Counted from the first letter of the stretch, positions 15,758 to 25,441 are shown. The stretch: 42,650 nucleotides of DNA from Planctomycetia bacterium (GCA_030527105.1 JAUNBK010000025.1:1-42650); one strand, 5' to 3'. The notes: generated from the letters alone by a model not told the origin. Numbers and translations are program-made.

Positions 15758-16784
15758 TTAATCCGGAAGTTTCGCGGGCTGCGCATCGTTACGCATTCCG
15801 AGATAGGCATGAATCTCGCCATCAATCGCATAGGAGACACGCTGGGCGGAGCCGTCGCACAACGCCACGCCAAACGACCCCGAGTGCGCGCTCCCGAAGC
15901 GGTAGGAAACGGTCTCGAATCCCAATCGATCCTGCATCGGCAGGTAGATGTTCGTAACAGATCTGCTCGAACTGACGGTTCCGCAGGAACGTTCGTTGTC
16001 CGAGTCCATGCCCGCATAAAGTCCGTTGTCGTCCGAACTTGAGGTGCTCTCATAAATGGTCGGCTCGAGATATTTTTCGCCGAGGAGGTAGGTGTTCGAG
16101 GTTCCGTCACGAATTTCCCCAATCGTGATCTCGCTCAAGTCGAAAATGACACCGTTGTGGGAGGATTTTGTCCAATTTTTCCCTTTGATTTTTCCCCGTC
16201 CCGTTCCCCAATCGCTAAACCCATTGGAGCTTTCGGTAGCGCTATTTGCGGAGCCACAATTTGCAGCATAGTCCCCCTTCGCGCCGTTGTCCGGCTTATC
16301 GGCATTGTAAACGGTCGTGGAGAGCGGATAGGTTTTGGCCGCGCGGCGTGAAGGACAATGAAAGATCGCAAGCGGCGTTTGAGCGCATTGCCCTGCCCCG
16401 GATTTCTGAGGCGAAGAAACACTCTCAACATCGTTATCGGACCCCATAGCGAAGAGCGCATTTTGCTCAACAAAGGGGAGAATAGAGAACGTCCACGCCC
16501 CGGGCTGCGCCGCGCCGAATCCCGCGTCGGGGTCGCCCCACCAATTCCAACTCCACCCACCGGACGGCAATTTCTTCGTGGTCGACTCGTGGTTGAGTGC
16601 AGCCAAACTCATGTTCTTCAGATTGTTGCTGCACTGCATTACCCGAGCCGCCTCGCGCGCCTGCTGCACTGCGGGGGAGCAACAACCCCACAAGCATTCC
16701 TATAATCGCAATCACTACCAACAGTTCCACCAGCGTGAAACCACCCCTGTGTACACGACGCACTGTTTTCGCCTTGTACTTCAT
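15758..16784 (-). pseudogene. DUF1559 prepilin-like gene with one-base frameshift
   Basis: The gene starts at ATG 16784 after AAGGGGG and encodes MKYKAKTVRRVHRGG then the pilin helix [22 protein letters not shown]. There the frame breaks: a run of five C (plus strand G at 16673-16677) shifts into RSAAGARGG. The second frame carries the expected [20 protein letters not shown] and continues to the H-X9-DG motif (HSGSFGVALCDG) and a normal C-terminus. The intact paralogues in the window have four C at this point. So either this copy was inactivated recently, or the run is a sequencing error, or expression is phase-variable. Everything else, including the terminator, is intact. Confidence 0.85.
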
Positions 16785-16937
16785 AAATAACCCCCTTGAT
16801 TCAAGTATTTCACAGAAAAACACATACAACTACCTGTTACGCATTCTATCGGCGTTATGTTCTTTGTTTTTTAAACATTATTAGGCTTTATGTGAATTTT
16901 ATGATGCATTCATCTCCCCCACCCCGAGATGATGATA

Positions 16938-18089
16938 TCACTTTTCCTTGAGGAAGATTTGGATTTTGTATATCTTCCCACCTCTCAACACCGTGACGGG
17001 AATTTCTTTGTCAATTTCCGCGAGATTGACGAGGTTGTAGAGGTGCTTGTCGTCTTCAACCAACTCGCCATTGAAGTGCAAAATGACATCGTCCTTCGAA
17101 AAATTGGCAAGATCGGCGGGGGATTTCGGATGAATCGCATTGACGCGCGCCCCCAGCGGGCGAGACATACCGAGGAGCCGGGCTTTCTCTGGAGAGAATG
17201 AACTATCCAACTCGACACCCAAATACCCGTGGCGCACACGACCATACACGATCAACTGGTCGGCAACCAACATCACCATTCGAATGGGAATCGCAAACGC
17301 AATCCCCTCGTTTTTCCCGCTCTGGCTCGCAATTGCGGTGTTGATCGCGATCACTTCGCCACGCAGATTAAAAAGAGGTCCGCCACTGTTGCCGGGATTG
17401 ACGGCGGCATCGGTTTGAATAAAGTCCTGAAGATGAACGTTTGAGTCGCCAATGTCCAACGCTCGACGACCTTTGGCGCTCACGATACCATACGTGACGG
17501 AATGGCTCAAACCAAAGGGACTGCCGATGGCAATAACGAAATCCCCTATCTCCAACTGATTGCTGTCTCCGATTTTCGCGGGGACGAGCCTCGGCGCGCG
17601 AATCCTCATCACGGCAATGTCGGTCTCCGCATCGAACCAAACGGTCTCGGGATGAAGAAAGCGCCCATCGTGCAATTTGATGAAAATAAGCTCCTTTGGC
17701 GAGTTGCGCAGAACGTGTCTGTTGGTGAGTACGTAGAAATTTCCATTCCGTTCAACAATGACGCCGCTGCCCGTTTCGCCCACTTTTCGCTCTTCTCCAT
17801 GTCGAAGGGAAGGAAGAGCGACCTGCGCCTCGATGTGTACCACGGAGGGAGAAGTCAATTTCACGGCAGCCTTGACGACTTTCTGGTGCGCCTCGAGAAT
17901 TTTGAGATTCTCTTCCAACTCGCTTTGGAGCGCGGCACGCTCTTCGTCACTCGGAAGTTCCGCCTCAAGAATTGCTTCAATGGACACGTCCGGCTCCGCC
18001 GACGCGACCAAGCGTTCCTCCAGCGCGACTCCCCACGGTGCCGCACAAAGGAGTAATGTCGGGAAAAGTAGTAAAATTTTTACGTTCAT
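16938..18089 (-). CDS. Secreted HtrA/DegP-type serine protease with one PDZ domain
   Basis: 383 residues. A Sec signal peptide (about 1-22) is followed by a Glu-rich helical region (35-75), a trypsin-like protease domain and a PDZ domain (about 280-380). The catalytic triad is complete: His125 in LTNRHVL, Asp157 in ETDIAV, Ser235 in NPGNSGGPL. Such proteases degrade misfolded or damaged envelope proteins in the periplasm. One PDZ domain is like DegS and many HtrA proteins rather than DegP with two; there is no membrane anchor apart from the signal. A GGA lies just upstream of ATG 18089. Divergent from the Minf_1886 gene, with a repeat copy in between. Confidence 0.9.
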   Translation of the reverse strand: MNVKILLLFPTLLLCAAPWGVALEERLVASAEPDVSIEAILEAELPSDEERAALQSELEENLKILEAHQKVVKAAVKLTSPSVVHIEAQVALPSLRHGEERKVGETGSGVIVERNGNFYVLTNRHVLRNSPKELIFIKLHDGRFLHPETVWFDAETDIAVMRIRAPRLVPAKIGDSNQLEIGDFVIAIGSPFGLSHSVTYGIVSAKGRRALDIGDSNVHLQDFIQTDAAVNPGNSGGPLFNLRGEVIAINTAIASQSGKNEGIAFAIPIRMVMLVADQLIVYGRVRHGYLGVELDSSFSPEKARLLGMSRPLGARVNAIHPKSPADLANFSKDDVILHFNGELVEDDKHLYNLVNLAEIDKEIPVTVLRGGKIYKIQIFLKEK

Positions 18090-18194
18090 TTGAAAGTCCT
18101 ATCGCCACAATGTCCTGTATTCGATATAATCGGCACATTTCCTCCTCAGATTGAGTTTTTTTGGTCTATGCAGAAAAACGTTAAGTTGCTATAC

Positions 18195-18300
18195 TATACT
18201 CATCGTCGTTTAAAATTCCCGTTTTGCGCGACGCTTGCGAGCCGTGGTGCGTAGCTCCAACGGCGGACGGAACGGGAAATTTCAACGCGAAGTATTATAA
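18195..18300 (+). repeat. 105-bp palindromic intergenic repeat (orientation A)
   Basis: Essentially consensus: TATACTCATCGTCG, TTTAAAATTCCCGTTTTGCG, GAGCCGTGGTGCGTAGCTCC, AACGGGAAATTTCAACGCG, AAGTATTATAA. One T is missing in the GCTTTGCG arm, which breaks any reading frame across it. Confidence 0.95.
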
Positions 18301-18398
18301 GACTCAAAGGAATTTGAGTTTTCACAAAAATGTGAGAAGCCGTGGGGGGTATCCTCCAACGGTGGGCGATTCGTGGAAATTTCATGGAATCAGAATCA
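18301..18398 (+). repeat. Second, degenerate repeat copy in tandem (orientation A)
   Basis: Recognisable blocks are GACTC at the left, AAGCCGTGGGGGGTATCCTC, CAACGGTGGGCGATTCG and GGAAATTTCATGGAATC. It directly follows the full copy, and its right end lies ahead of the GGGGAGAAG ribosome site of the next gene. Confidence 0.55.
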
Positions 18399-18417
18399 AA
18401 TTGGGGAGAAGATTTGT

Positions 18418-18855
18418 ATGTACGACAAACTACAACTCCGAGGGCTGGTGGAAAAGGATCCACGCTACAAGCTCAATGCGTACTACTATGTGTTGGAGAC
18501 ACTTGATTTTGCGCACAGCCGGTTGGGTATGGGGAGCGTCCCGTCGCGTCTGGCAGTGTCGAAAATCGAGGAAGACGTGGACGAACCCGAGTATAGCATC
18601 ATGCACATTTCGGGCGCGGAATTATGCCAAGCGATCCTCCTGCGGGCACGCTGGATGTTCGGCTATATGGCGAAAGTCGTCTTCAACGAGTGGGGAGCCT
18701 TCACGACAGACGATTTTGGCGAGATTGTCTTCAATATGGTCGAAGCGGGCAAAATCCGTCTCGCGAAAGGTGAGGGAAAAGACGATTTCCACAACGTCTA
18801 CGACTTCCAAACCGTTTTTTGCGACGACTTCCACTTCCCACAAAACGCAAGCTAG
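18418..18855 (+). CDS. Minf_1886-family conserved protein (planctomycete/verrucomicrobial)
   Basis: 145 residues from ATG 18418, preceded by GGGGAGAAG at six bases. Family hallmarks are the YKLNAYYYVLETLDFAHSRLG opening, HISGAELCQAILLRARWMFG, VVFNEWGAFTTDDFGEIVFNMVEAG and a final YDFQTVF. The family is largely restricted to Planctomycetes, Verrucomicrobia and relatives and has no known function; it is a single-domain cytoplasmic protein. It is 29 bases upstream of ybaK on the same strand. Confidence 0.85.
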   Translation: MYDKLQLRGLVEKDPRYKLNAYYYVLETLDFAHSRLGMGSVPSRLAVSKIEEDVDEPEYSIMHISGAELCQAILLRARWMFGYMAKVVFNEWGAFTTDDFGEIVFNMVEAGKIRLAKGEGKDDFHNVYDFQTVFCDDFHFPQNAS

Positions 18856-18884
18856 AAATAATCGTCCCTCAAAGAGATCAAAAG

Positions 18885-19364
18885 ATGAAAGCGCCAATGA
18901 CAAATGCGATTCGCGTCCTTCAAAAAGCGGGCGTGAGCTACGAGTTGATGAGTTACAAATACGAAGAACATGGCGGAACGCGCGTCTCTGCAAAAGAGTT
19001 GGGCGTCGACGAACACGCCGTCGTTAAAACGCTTATCTTTCAAACGGACAGCTCGCCATCGATTCCTTTTGTCGTTCTCATGCATGGCGACAAAGAAGTT
19101 TCGGAGAAAGAAATGGCGCGGATTTTAGGCGTCAAAGGCGTGAAACCGTGCGCTCCAAAGGATGCCGACAAATTCAGTGGATACCACGTCGGCGGCACCA
19201 GCCCGTTCGGCACTCGACGAAAGATGAAAGTCTACGCTGCTGCGACAATTTTCGATCTGCCAACCATTTATATCAACGCGGGGAGTCGTGGTTTGTTGTT
19301 CAAGATGAACCCACTCGATATGGAACGCATCTTGGAAGCTGAACGCGTCGAGGCGACGCAATAA
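18885..19364 (+). CDS. ybaK: Cys-tRNA(Pro) deacylase, YbaK/EbsC family
   Basis: 159 residues. The YbaK/ProX fold is recognised by TNAIRVLQKAGVSYELMSY, VDEHAVVKTLIF (with the conserved Lys), the GDKEVSEKEMARILGVK segment, GYHVGGTSPFGTRRKMKVY and INAGSRGLLFKMNP. It hydrolyses Cys-tRNA(Pro) and related mischarged tRNAs in the cytoplasm. ATG 18885 starts at the usual family position. Length is normal. Follows the Minf_1886 gene closely, so probably cotranscribed. Confidence 0.9.
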   Translation: MKAPMTNAIRVLQKAGVSYELMSYKYEEHGGTRVSAKELGVDEHAVVKTLIFQTDSSPSIPFVVLMHGDKEVSEKEMARILGVKGVKPCAPKDADKFSGYHVGGTSPFGTRRKMKVYAAATIFDLPTIYINAGSRGLLFKMNPLDMERILEAERVEATQ

Positions 19365-19367
19365 ACA

Positions 19368-19982
19368 TCATAAAGCCATAACCAAGAGCATCGCGCCGAG
19401 AATTCCCAAAATCGCAACGGCTAAAACGATCATTCGAAACGTCGCTGTCGAGCCTTCCGACTCGTCGTGGCTTTGCGTGCAGGCAGGGATTCCGTCGGGA
19501 AAATGATACGAACAATAGGCGCAGGTGTCTAAATATTTCGGATAAATCAATTCATCGCAACAGGGGCACATCACGGCTAGCGGATGCTCTTCGTCCGTCG
19601 AAATGTCCGGATCTTTATCCAGAGGATCGACCAACTTGAGCGAGGTCGTCTGCTTCGTGCCACAGGAGCATGAACCCGTACTCGCGTGTCCTTGTTCGTC
19701 TTCTGCCGTCATACGGATTTCTGTCGCGTACGCTGGACCTAAAGACTCCGCCAAAGTCGAACCCGCGATCACGTCCGAGCCGACCGGCTCTTCCTGGCAT
19801 TGAATCGCGTCTCTATTATGCTGGCAGGAATCATGCTGGGAGGAGTTGGACTCCTCTGCGCGCGGAATAAGGTAATCCAAATTGGCAACCGGAAAATCGT
19901 CTCCCTTCGTGCCGCAAAAACGACACACGGCGATTCTTTTCGTTCCGCATTGCGGGCAGGTTTCCCAAGGTTTCATTCTCAT
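19368..19982 (-). CDS. Zinc-ribbon protein with C-terminal membrane helix
   Basis: 204 residues from ATG 19982, chosen because GGAG lies eight bases upstream. There are three Cys-pair regions: CPQCGTKRIAVCRFCG near the start, a CSCG in the middle, and CPCCDELIYPKYLDTCAYC near residue 155, followed by a hydrophobic anchor (about 183-204). The middle is a disordered Ser/Glu/His-rich stretch. Layout is like the 85-aa ribbon protein at 14127. Function unknown. Convergent with ybaK, with only three bases between them. Confidence 0.7.
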   Translation of the reverse strand: MRMKPWETCPQCGTKRIAVCRFCGTKGDDFPVANLDYLIPRAEESNSSQHDSCQHNRDAIQCQEEPVGSDVIAGSTLAESLGPAYATEIRMTAEDEQGHASTGSCSCGTKQTTSLKLVDPLDKDPDISTDEEHPLAVMCPCCDELIYPKYLDTCAYCSYHFPDGIPACTQSHDESEGSTATFRMIVLAVAILGILGAMLLVMAL

Positions 19983-20085
19983 ATTTGAGTCTCCAAGTGC
20001 CTTCAAGACTTTGCTTTTCAAGCATGGTTGTTTTGCAGTTCGTTTCCCAATCTTTTGTCGTCTTTTTCCCAAAATTTATTTCATG

Positions 20086-20118
20086 GAAAAAACCCGGACC
20101 GAATCTCTTCAGTCCGGG
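20086..20118 (-). terminator. Rho-independent terminator after the BBP7-type gene
   Basis: Stem CCCGGAC (20093-20099) with GTCCGGG (20112-20118), followed on the minus strand by TTTTTT. Confidence 0.85.
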
Positions 20119-20153
20119 AAACCAGGGGGATTGGGACGCCCCCGCTCTTTGTC

Positions 20154-21635
20154 TTATCGATTCAGAATGATCCCGAAGGTGAAACCGTGCATGAATACGT
20201 CGCTTCTGTTCCCCTCGGCGAGGACTCCCATGACGCCACTGCTTGCGCTGTCGAGCGTGTAGTCCGTCATGGCTGCGGGTCGAGCGATGTTCGCTGCGTA
20301 AATTCCAGACCATCCTGCGGAAAGTTTCACGGCTCGCGTCAGGCTGAAGTTGAACTTAACACCAACCTCAAGCATAGGTGTGAACTCGTGGAAGCGCTTT
20401 TTGTCGTATCCACTGACACCCTCGCGCACTCCAGGTGCATCGAAGACGACGTACTTGGTGGCGTCTTCTTCATCCCCAGTGCCAGCGGTCACTCCGTAGA
20501 TGGAATTCGTACCCCATATGTTGTTCGCGGCTCCGTTGCTAGCGAGCGTTGCGTCGAGCGAAACTGCTTGTGCGTTGTACGCCGCAGTGAATTTCCCAAG
20601 GATTTCCATGGAGAAGCGAGCGGTCTGGCGACTCCACTTCAACCCGATCTGAGGCCCAACCAAGTTATTGTCCGCGTTGGTGACGAAGCTCGTGTCGTCG
20701 AGGAAGCTCGGAGAGTAGATTTCCCCCGCACCCAGTTGGGTGTTGTTTCCACCCCAGAACCCAAAGTCCTCGTCCCACTTGAAGTATCGGACACCCAAGC
20801 CAAGCTCGAACATGCCGAGAGCCGTTGGATGCGCACGCCGCAGGTAGTTCAACTCAACACCCCAGGTGCTGATCTCGCTCCACATCCGGGCGCTATCGAA
20901 TTCAACCAACATTCGGTCGACAAACAAGTTTCCCGTCGCTTCGTCAAGGTAGAAGGAATCCGTGAAAGGCAAGGTCGCATTCGGCGAGACTCCGTAGAAA
21001 ATCCCGCGCAAGTACCCCGTTCCGTATCCGTCCAAACCGTTGTTGACGTCGTTAAATCCAACCTGAACGGAATCTCCGCTCTTCGTCTCGGTTCCATCGA
21101 TGAAGAACACGTTGCATTCCCATCCATTGTGTCCGTTCATGAACCCGAAAGTGTAGCGCTGACCTATGTGGAAGTGCGTGGAGAGCATATTCGTGTTCCA
21201 ATCGCTCAACTGCGTCGTGTAACCAATCGAGCCCAAAGGACCGTATTCGTCAGCGGTGTAGTCGTAGTCGTGGATGTTGTACTCAAAGACGTTTTCGTCT
21301 TCGTTGACCTCATCCTCTTCGTCGTCCGTCCCTTGTTGGTTGCCTTCCCAAGTGATGGCGGACTCGTTGCGTACGGTCCAACGACTGTAGTAAGCGTTTT
21401 CGCCTTGAACGGCCTCGCTGCCCACAAGCGCACTTTTAGGGGAGGGAAGCGCCCAGTACAACCCTTCTGCTGTGAAGAAGAAACCCTCGCTTCCTCGAGC
21501 GCCGCCCGCATAATCATTTGGAACTTGGACGTCCCAAATCTGCGCGTCACTTATCTGCGCTTCCGCAGCGCGCTCTCCCATACCAAACAACACAAGTGTT
21601 GCAAGAATCGTAATAAATCTGTATTTGTTCAGCAT
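20154..21635 (-). CDS. BBP7-family outer-membrane beta-barrel protein
   Basis: 493 residues with a signal peptide ending near AEA-Q (residue 27). The mature N-terminus has GFFFTAEGLYWALPSPKSAL, typical of planctomycete BBP7 proteins (first noted in Rhodopirellula). An acidic stretch lies at ~105-118. Alternating hydrophobic strands include VELNYLRR, LELGLGVRYFKWDEDF and FMHGFTFGIIL at the end, as expected of a barrel closing strand. It is probably an outer-membrane pore or structural protein; its ligand is unknown. GAGGTGG lies upstream of ATG 21635. A terminator follows, so it is a single transcription unit. Confidence 0.85.
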   Translation of the reverse strand: MLNKYRFITILATLVLFGMGERAAEAQISDAQIWDVQVPNDYAGGARGSEGFFFTAEGLYWALPSPKSALVGSEAVQGENAYYSRWTVRNESAITWEGNQQGTDDEEDEVNEDENVFEYNIHDYDYTADEYGPLGSIGYTTQLSDWNTNMLSTHFHIGQRYTFGFMNGHNGWECNVFFIDGTETKSGDSVQVGFNDVNNGLDGYGTGYLRGIFYGVSPNATLPFTDSFYLDEATGNLFVDRMLVEFDSARMWSEISTWGVELNYLRRAHPTALGMFELGLGVRYFKWDEDFGFWGGNNTQLGAGEIYSPSFLDDTSFVTNADNNLVGPQIGLKWSRQTARFSMEILGKFTAAYNAQAVSLDATLASNGAANNIWGTNSIYGVTAGTGDEEDATKYVVFDAPGVREGVSGYDKKRFHEFTPMLEVGVKFNFSLTRAVKLSAGWSGIYAANIARPAAMTDYTLDSASSGVMGVLAEGNRSDVFMHGFTFGIILNR

Positions 21636-22096
21636 TGCTTTCCACCTCGGATTACAAACTGCTTCGAGATTTTGTCCTCTTGTTTTCCCTACCGTCTATC
21701 CTCCTCCACCGGAGAACTTTCGATAAGGCACCAGAGAGGCTTCTCGAATTGTCCCAATATTTTCTGGTTATGTCCATACTATCGGTAAAAATGATTCTAC
21801 TGGTTAAGTCATTTTGGTAAACTTTGCCGAAAATTTCGGTTTTTCGCATAATTCCGGCTGGTGCGGGGCTAAGATCGGCAGTTTAGTGAGAATGGGAGGT
21901 TTTCAAAAAGACTGACGCAGGAGGAGACCGCAAAATTTCTCAAAAAATTTGTCGTTTTGTTCTTGTTAATTTTATGAAATTGCCCCCCCCTCTCTTGTTT
22001 CTCCAACAACAAATGTTATACTTATAATGTGGGAGTGTTTGAGAGTCCGTTACCAAAAGCCAAACCTTTAAGTTTCAAAGAGCGTAGCAGGAAAAA
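21636..22096. other. Divergent intergenic region, no gene seen
   Basis: 461 bases between the BBP7 gene and the 871-aa lipoprotein gene. It contains a C8 tract at 21983-21990 and the promoter below. No repeat copy and no credible reading frame. A minus-strand promoter for the BBP7 gene should lie here (TTTACC ... TAGAAT near 21827-21800 is one weak candidate). Confidence 0.6.
21995..22028 (+). promoter_or_regulatory. Likely promoter of the 871-aa lipoprotein gene
   Basis: TTGTTT (21995-22000), 16-bp spacer, TATACT (22017-22022), overlapping a perfect TATAAT at 22023-22028. It lies just downstream of a C8 tract. Confidence 0.5.
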
Positions 22097-24712
22097 ATGA
22101 TGCGTATAGTTTTCCTAATAATACTGAGTGTTTTTGTTTTCTCGCTACCCCTTTATACGGGCTGTGGTTCGTCCTCCGAGCCAGAGAAGGGGAAGAAGTC
22201 TGGTCGTGTGCGGAAAAATCTGGAGGAAAAAACCGGCGTGAAGGAGAAAAAGCCCGAGCCGGAACCTGCCCCCGAGGAAGTCGCTCCGCCCGAAGACACG
22301 GAGCCAGAGGAGAGCGTCGAGGCGGAGCCGGTGTATATTCTGCCAGAGGATGTCTCGAAATGGGTGCAAAGCGACTTTTTGCTTGCGAAAGCCGAGCGAC
22401 ACAAGCTATTTGGGGACGGAATCGACCTGCTTGCGAATCTTGCCGCCCAAAATGACGAGGGCGCGCTAGAGGCGGTCGAAACCCTCGCGCTGCTTCTCGA
22501 AAGGTCGCGGATTCCCGAAGAAGAAATCTCCCCAGCAGAAGAGCCTGCCGAGGGGGGCGAAGGGGGGAAAACAGACGAAAGCGGTGACGAAAAAAGCGCT
22601 GAAGACGCCAAGGACGCTGAGGACGCTGAGGACGCCGAGGAAGAGGTTGATTCGGAAGATTCCTCTGCTCAAAATACAGAGGAACAGCAGGAGGAGAAAC
22701 CGGCAGAGAAGCCAGAAGAGATTATTCTAACACAGTTGAGCGCGTCCCAAATCAAGACGTGTTTAGACGGAATTTTGTCGAACAACTCTCCTGAAGCGGA
22801 AGCGATTTTGAGAAAGATCATTGCGGGAGAAATTCTCACGGACGACGATAAAACGGTCGTGGCAACCATTTTGGAAGCGATCACGCTTCGTGCCTCCGAC
22901 GCACCATTGGGCGAGAACGACGAAAAATGGCTTTTCCAATTAATGACGACTCCTTGGAGTATTCGAGCGGAATTGACGCCCACCAGCGACGGCACCCCAA
23001 CTCGCGGTGCCGTATCCATGGGAGCCGGGGCGCAAAACGAGATTGTCGAGCTTCCCTCAGGGAAACGCGTTCGAATTCGCTATTCTGGCGGACCTGGTCG
23101 TTTTTCCTCCCCGACGATTGCGGACGTGCAGTCGAAAATATTCGACAAATACAGCATGAATGCCTCGCCTCAATTTCGTTTGTGGGTGGCAGAATTCCTT
23201 CTTAATCCCGACGCGGCATACGAGAGTGATGAGAAGTTGCAGAATTTCGCACTTCGGCTGCTTAATTATGTCTTGTCGAAAGACACGCGCAACGCCTTGG
23301 GTCAGTTGGCGCTCTACAAGAGTGAATCGTTGGATGCGGCAAACGTTCAGAAGTTGGAAGAGGTGCTTCTCGCGTGCAGCAGGAATATTTTCTGCGTCCG
23401 ATTCGGGATTTTGACCGATAAAGCGTTAGAGGACTACCGAGCTGCCCTCATTGAGAAGCGCGCGAAGGACGCCGACGCTGCCGAGTTGGCGGCGGAAGAG
23501 AAAAAGGATGGAAAAAAAGCATCGTTTCTCGGAAAGCTGTCGCAAGAAAAAACCTCACAGGGCGTGGTGCAGAGGGATCGCTCGACGCGCGCCCAGTCGC
23601 AGAGGGTGGATTCTGATTTGACGTATCTTCTCATGCATCCGGCGTTTGCGCAGGAGCTTCAAAACGAGTTCGCCTCAAAGGATATCCGGACGTTGTTGAG
23701 AAAGAGAGTGCAAAAATCGCTTACGCCTATTGTGGCGCTCTTTGGCGAGGAAGATGCTGCGCCGGGAGATATCCGAGCGCCGCGCCTCCAGGCAAAAGAT
23801 TTGACTCCTATCGAGATATTGCTCTCCATTCCTCACGAAAGAACGCGCGCGCAAGTGCGATACTATATGGAGAAGGGGTGGTTTTTGGGGCCTCAAGTTT
23901 TCCAAGAAGCGTTTTTTGACAAGAAAGGTGTCGAGCCGGGGTTGCTCATGGTGGCGAAATACATGGAGCGCCGCACCGCGCCCAAGGAGAGCACCAAGAA
24001 AAAAACCTCCTCTGGCAAACAACCGACTGCCGCCGCCCTCAAACGAGAGCAACAAGGACAGGCTGCCGAAGCGTGGATGAATCAGACCTATAATATGGTG
24101 TGTCGCACATGTTCCGATTTTTCGCAAGCCGCAGTGGCGCAGGCGCGTCTTGAGCTGATTCAAAACGAGAAAGCCCCACCAAGTGCGGCAACGGAAGATT
24201 CCGCAGATGACGCCTCGTCTGGCGAAGATTCGACGGAAGGTCTCGCGGTCTCGCCACTCATGGCGCCGTTGGAATTCAAGCTCGACGAGGAGCTTGCACA
24301 AAGATTCCCGCTCCCGGAGGATGCGCGCGTGACGCGGCTTTATTCGCTTCCGAAAGGCGAGGATGGGTTGAGTGTAACGTATATCGAGGTGGAATGTACC
24401 GCGCGCCGTGCCTCCGTCTTGGGTCCCCTCAAAAGTCGGAACTCTGGAATCGTCGAGCGCGGAGAGTTCAAACAAACGAAATCCGCTGAAGTCCGAGGTT
24501 TTTGGCTCGAACGCTGGACGCTCGACAAAGAGAGTGGGCAGCGTGAGTCGCTCGATATTCTCGTCGCGTCGACGGACCCTCCCGCAGGGCGCGCGTCGGG
24601 AAGGGAGAGTGCCTCCAAGTCGAAAAATCCGCCGGAGAATTTGCGCATTTGCATTTTGTTGATGGAGATGCCCGAGTTGAGCACGTCACGCAGCGCGAAA
24701 AAAGAGGATTAG
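22097..24712 (+). CDS. Large planctomycete lipoprotein with acidic low-complexity segments
   Basis: 871 residues. The lipoprotein signal has the lipobox LYTGC (Cys23). Residues ~30-75 are Pro/Glu-rich and 145-215 are strongly acidic; a GACGCTGAG-type nine-base unit is repeated in tandem near 22608-22640 (AEDAKDAEDAEDAEEE). The remaining folded parts are mostly helical, with no recognised domain; the C-terminal ~150 residues contain beta-rich VTRLYSLPKGEDGLSVTYIE. Probably an envelope protein anchored to a membrane by lipid. AGGAAAAA precedes ATG 22097. The acetyltransferase gene starts right after its stop, so they are likely cotranscribed. Confidence 0.8.
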   Translation: MMRIVFLIILSVFVFSLPLYTGCGSSSEPEKGKKSGRVRKNLEEKTGVKEKKPEPEPAPEEVAPPEDTEPEESVEAEPVYILPEDVSKWVQSDFLLAKAERHKLFGDGIDLLANLAAQNDEGALEAVETLALLLERSRIPEEEISPAEEPAEGGEGGKTDESGDEKSAEDAKDAEDAEDAEEEVDSEDSSAQNTEEQQEEKPAEKPEEIILTQLSASQIKTCLDGILSNNSPEAEAILRKIIAGEILTDDDKTVVATILEAITLRASDAPLGENDEKWLFQLMTTPWSIRAELTPTSDGTPTRGAVSMGAGAQNEIVELPSGKRVRIRYSGGPGRFSSPTIADVQSKIFDKYSMNASPQFRLWVAEFLLNPDAAYESDEKLQNFALRLLNYVLSKDTRNALGQLALYKSESLDAANVQKLEEVLLACSRNIFCVRFGILTDKALEDYRAALIEKRAKDADAAELAAEEKKDGKKASFLGKLSQEKTSQGVVQRDRSTRAQSQRVDSDLTYLLMHPAFAQELQNEFASKDIRTLLRKRVQKSLTPIVALFGEEDAAPGDIRAPRLQAKDLTPIEILLSIPHERTRAQVRYYMEKGWFLGPQVFQEAFFDKKGVEPGLLMVAKYMERRTAPKESTKKKTSSGKQPTAAALKREQQGQAAEAWMNQTYNMVCRTCSDFSQAAVAQARLELIQNEKAPPSAATEDSADDASSGEDSTEGLAVSPLMAPLEFKLDEELAQRFPLPEDARVTRLYSLPKGEDGLSVTYIEVECTARRASVLGPLKSRNSGIVERGEFKQTKSAEVRGFWLERWTLDKESGQRESLDILVASTDPPAGRASGRESASKSKNPPENLRICILLMEMPELSTSRSAKKED

Positions 24713-25297
24713 TTGGTGGCAAAAAAGTTTTTCCGCGCCATGGCGTTAGTTTTCGTCGCGCCGATCGTTTTGTTTTATGGGTTGAGTCTTCTGATTCTTC
24801 CCAAACAACGGGCTTTCGCGGACGCGGCGCAGGTGATGTCCCTTTTCCCCGGTATTTCAGGGGAATATTTGCGCCTCGCCTTTTATCGTGTCGTCCTGGC
24901 GCGCTGCGGGCTGAATTCGTGTATTGGTTTCGGCACGATTTTTTCCCACCCTACGATTGAGATAGGGAGTGGCGTCTACGTCGGTCCCTACTGCATCGTG
25001 GGGGACGTCGTGTTGGAAGACGATGTCCTTTTAGCAAGCGGCGTCTCCATCGCGAACGGCGTCAATCAGCATTATACAGATCGTTTGGACGTCCCGATTC
25101 GTGAGCAGGGAGGCGAGTTCCCCCGAATCACGATCGGTACGGACTCGTGGATTGGCGAGCGCGCGATCGTTTTGGCGAACGTCGGTCGGCATTGTGTCGT
25201 CGGGGCGGGCGCGTTGGTTTTGGAGGACGTCCCGGATTATGCCGTGGTGGTCGGCGTCCCCGCAAAGGTCGTCAAGTTTCGGAATCAGATTCCCTAG
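24713..25297 (+). CDS. Left-handed beta-helix acyltransferase (CapG/LbH type)
   Basis: 194 residues if started at TTG 24713, or 193 from GTG 24716; GAGGA lies inside the end of the upstream gene. An N-terminal hydrophobic helix (about 10-30) suggests membrane anchoring. The rest is hexapeptide repeats: IEIGSGVYVGPYCIVGDVVLEDDV, ITIGTDSWIGERAIVLANVGRHCVVGAGALV and the terminal VVVGVPAKVVKF typical of sugar O-acetyltransferases. It probably acetylates a surface glycan; the acceptor cannot be told. The start abuts the lipoprotein stop codon (zero to three bases), so it is translationally coupled. Confidence 0.82.
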   Translation: MVAKKFFRAMALVFVAPIVLFYGLSLLILPKQRAFADAAQVMSLFPGISGEYLRLAFYRVVLARCGLNSCIGFGTIFSHPTIEIGSGVYVGPYCIVGDVVLEDDVLLASGVSIANGVNQHYTDRLDVPIREQGGEFPRITIGTDSWIGERAIVLANVGRHCVVGAGALVLEDVPDYAVVVGVPAKVVKFRNQIP

Positions 25298-25325
25298 AAT
25301 AGTTTGTTTTATATTCGTCGTGTTT

Positions 25326-25441
25326 TATACTCATCGCGCTTTAAAATTCCCGTTTTACACGATGTTTGCACGACGCATTGCGAGCCGTGGTGCGCAAGCT
25401 CCAACAGCGGACGAAACCGGAAATTTCAACGCAAAGTATTA
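25326..25441 (+). repeat. 105-bp palindromic intergenic repeat (orientation A), with insertion
   Basis: TATACTCATCGCGC, TTTAAAATTCCCGTTTTACA, an extra ~10 bases (ATGTTTGCACG), GCGAGCCGTGGTGCGCAAGC, CCGGAAATTTCAACGCAAAG, TATTAA. It precedes the AsnB-like gene. Confidence 0.9.
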
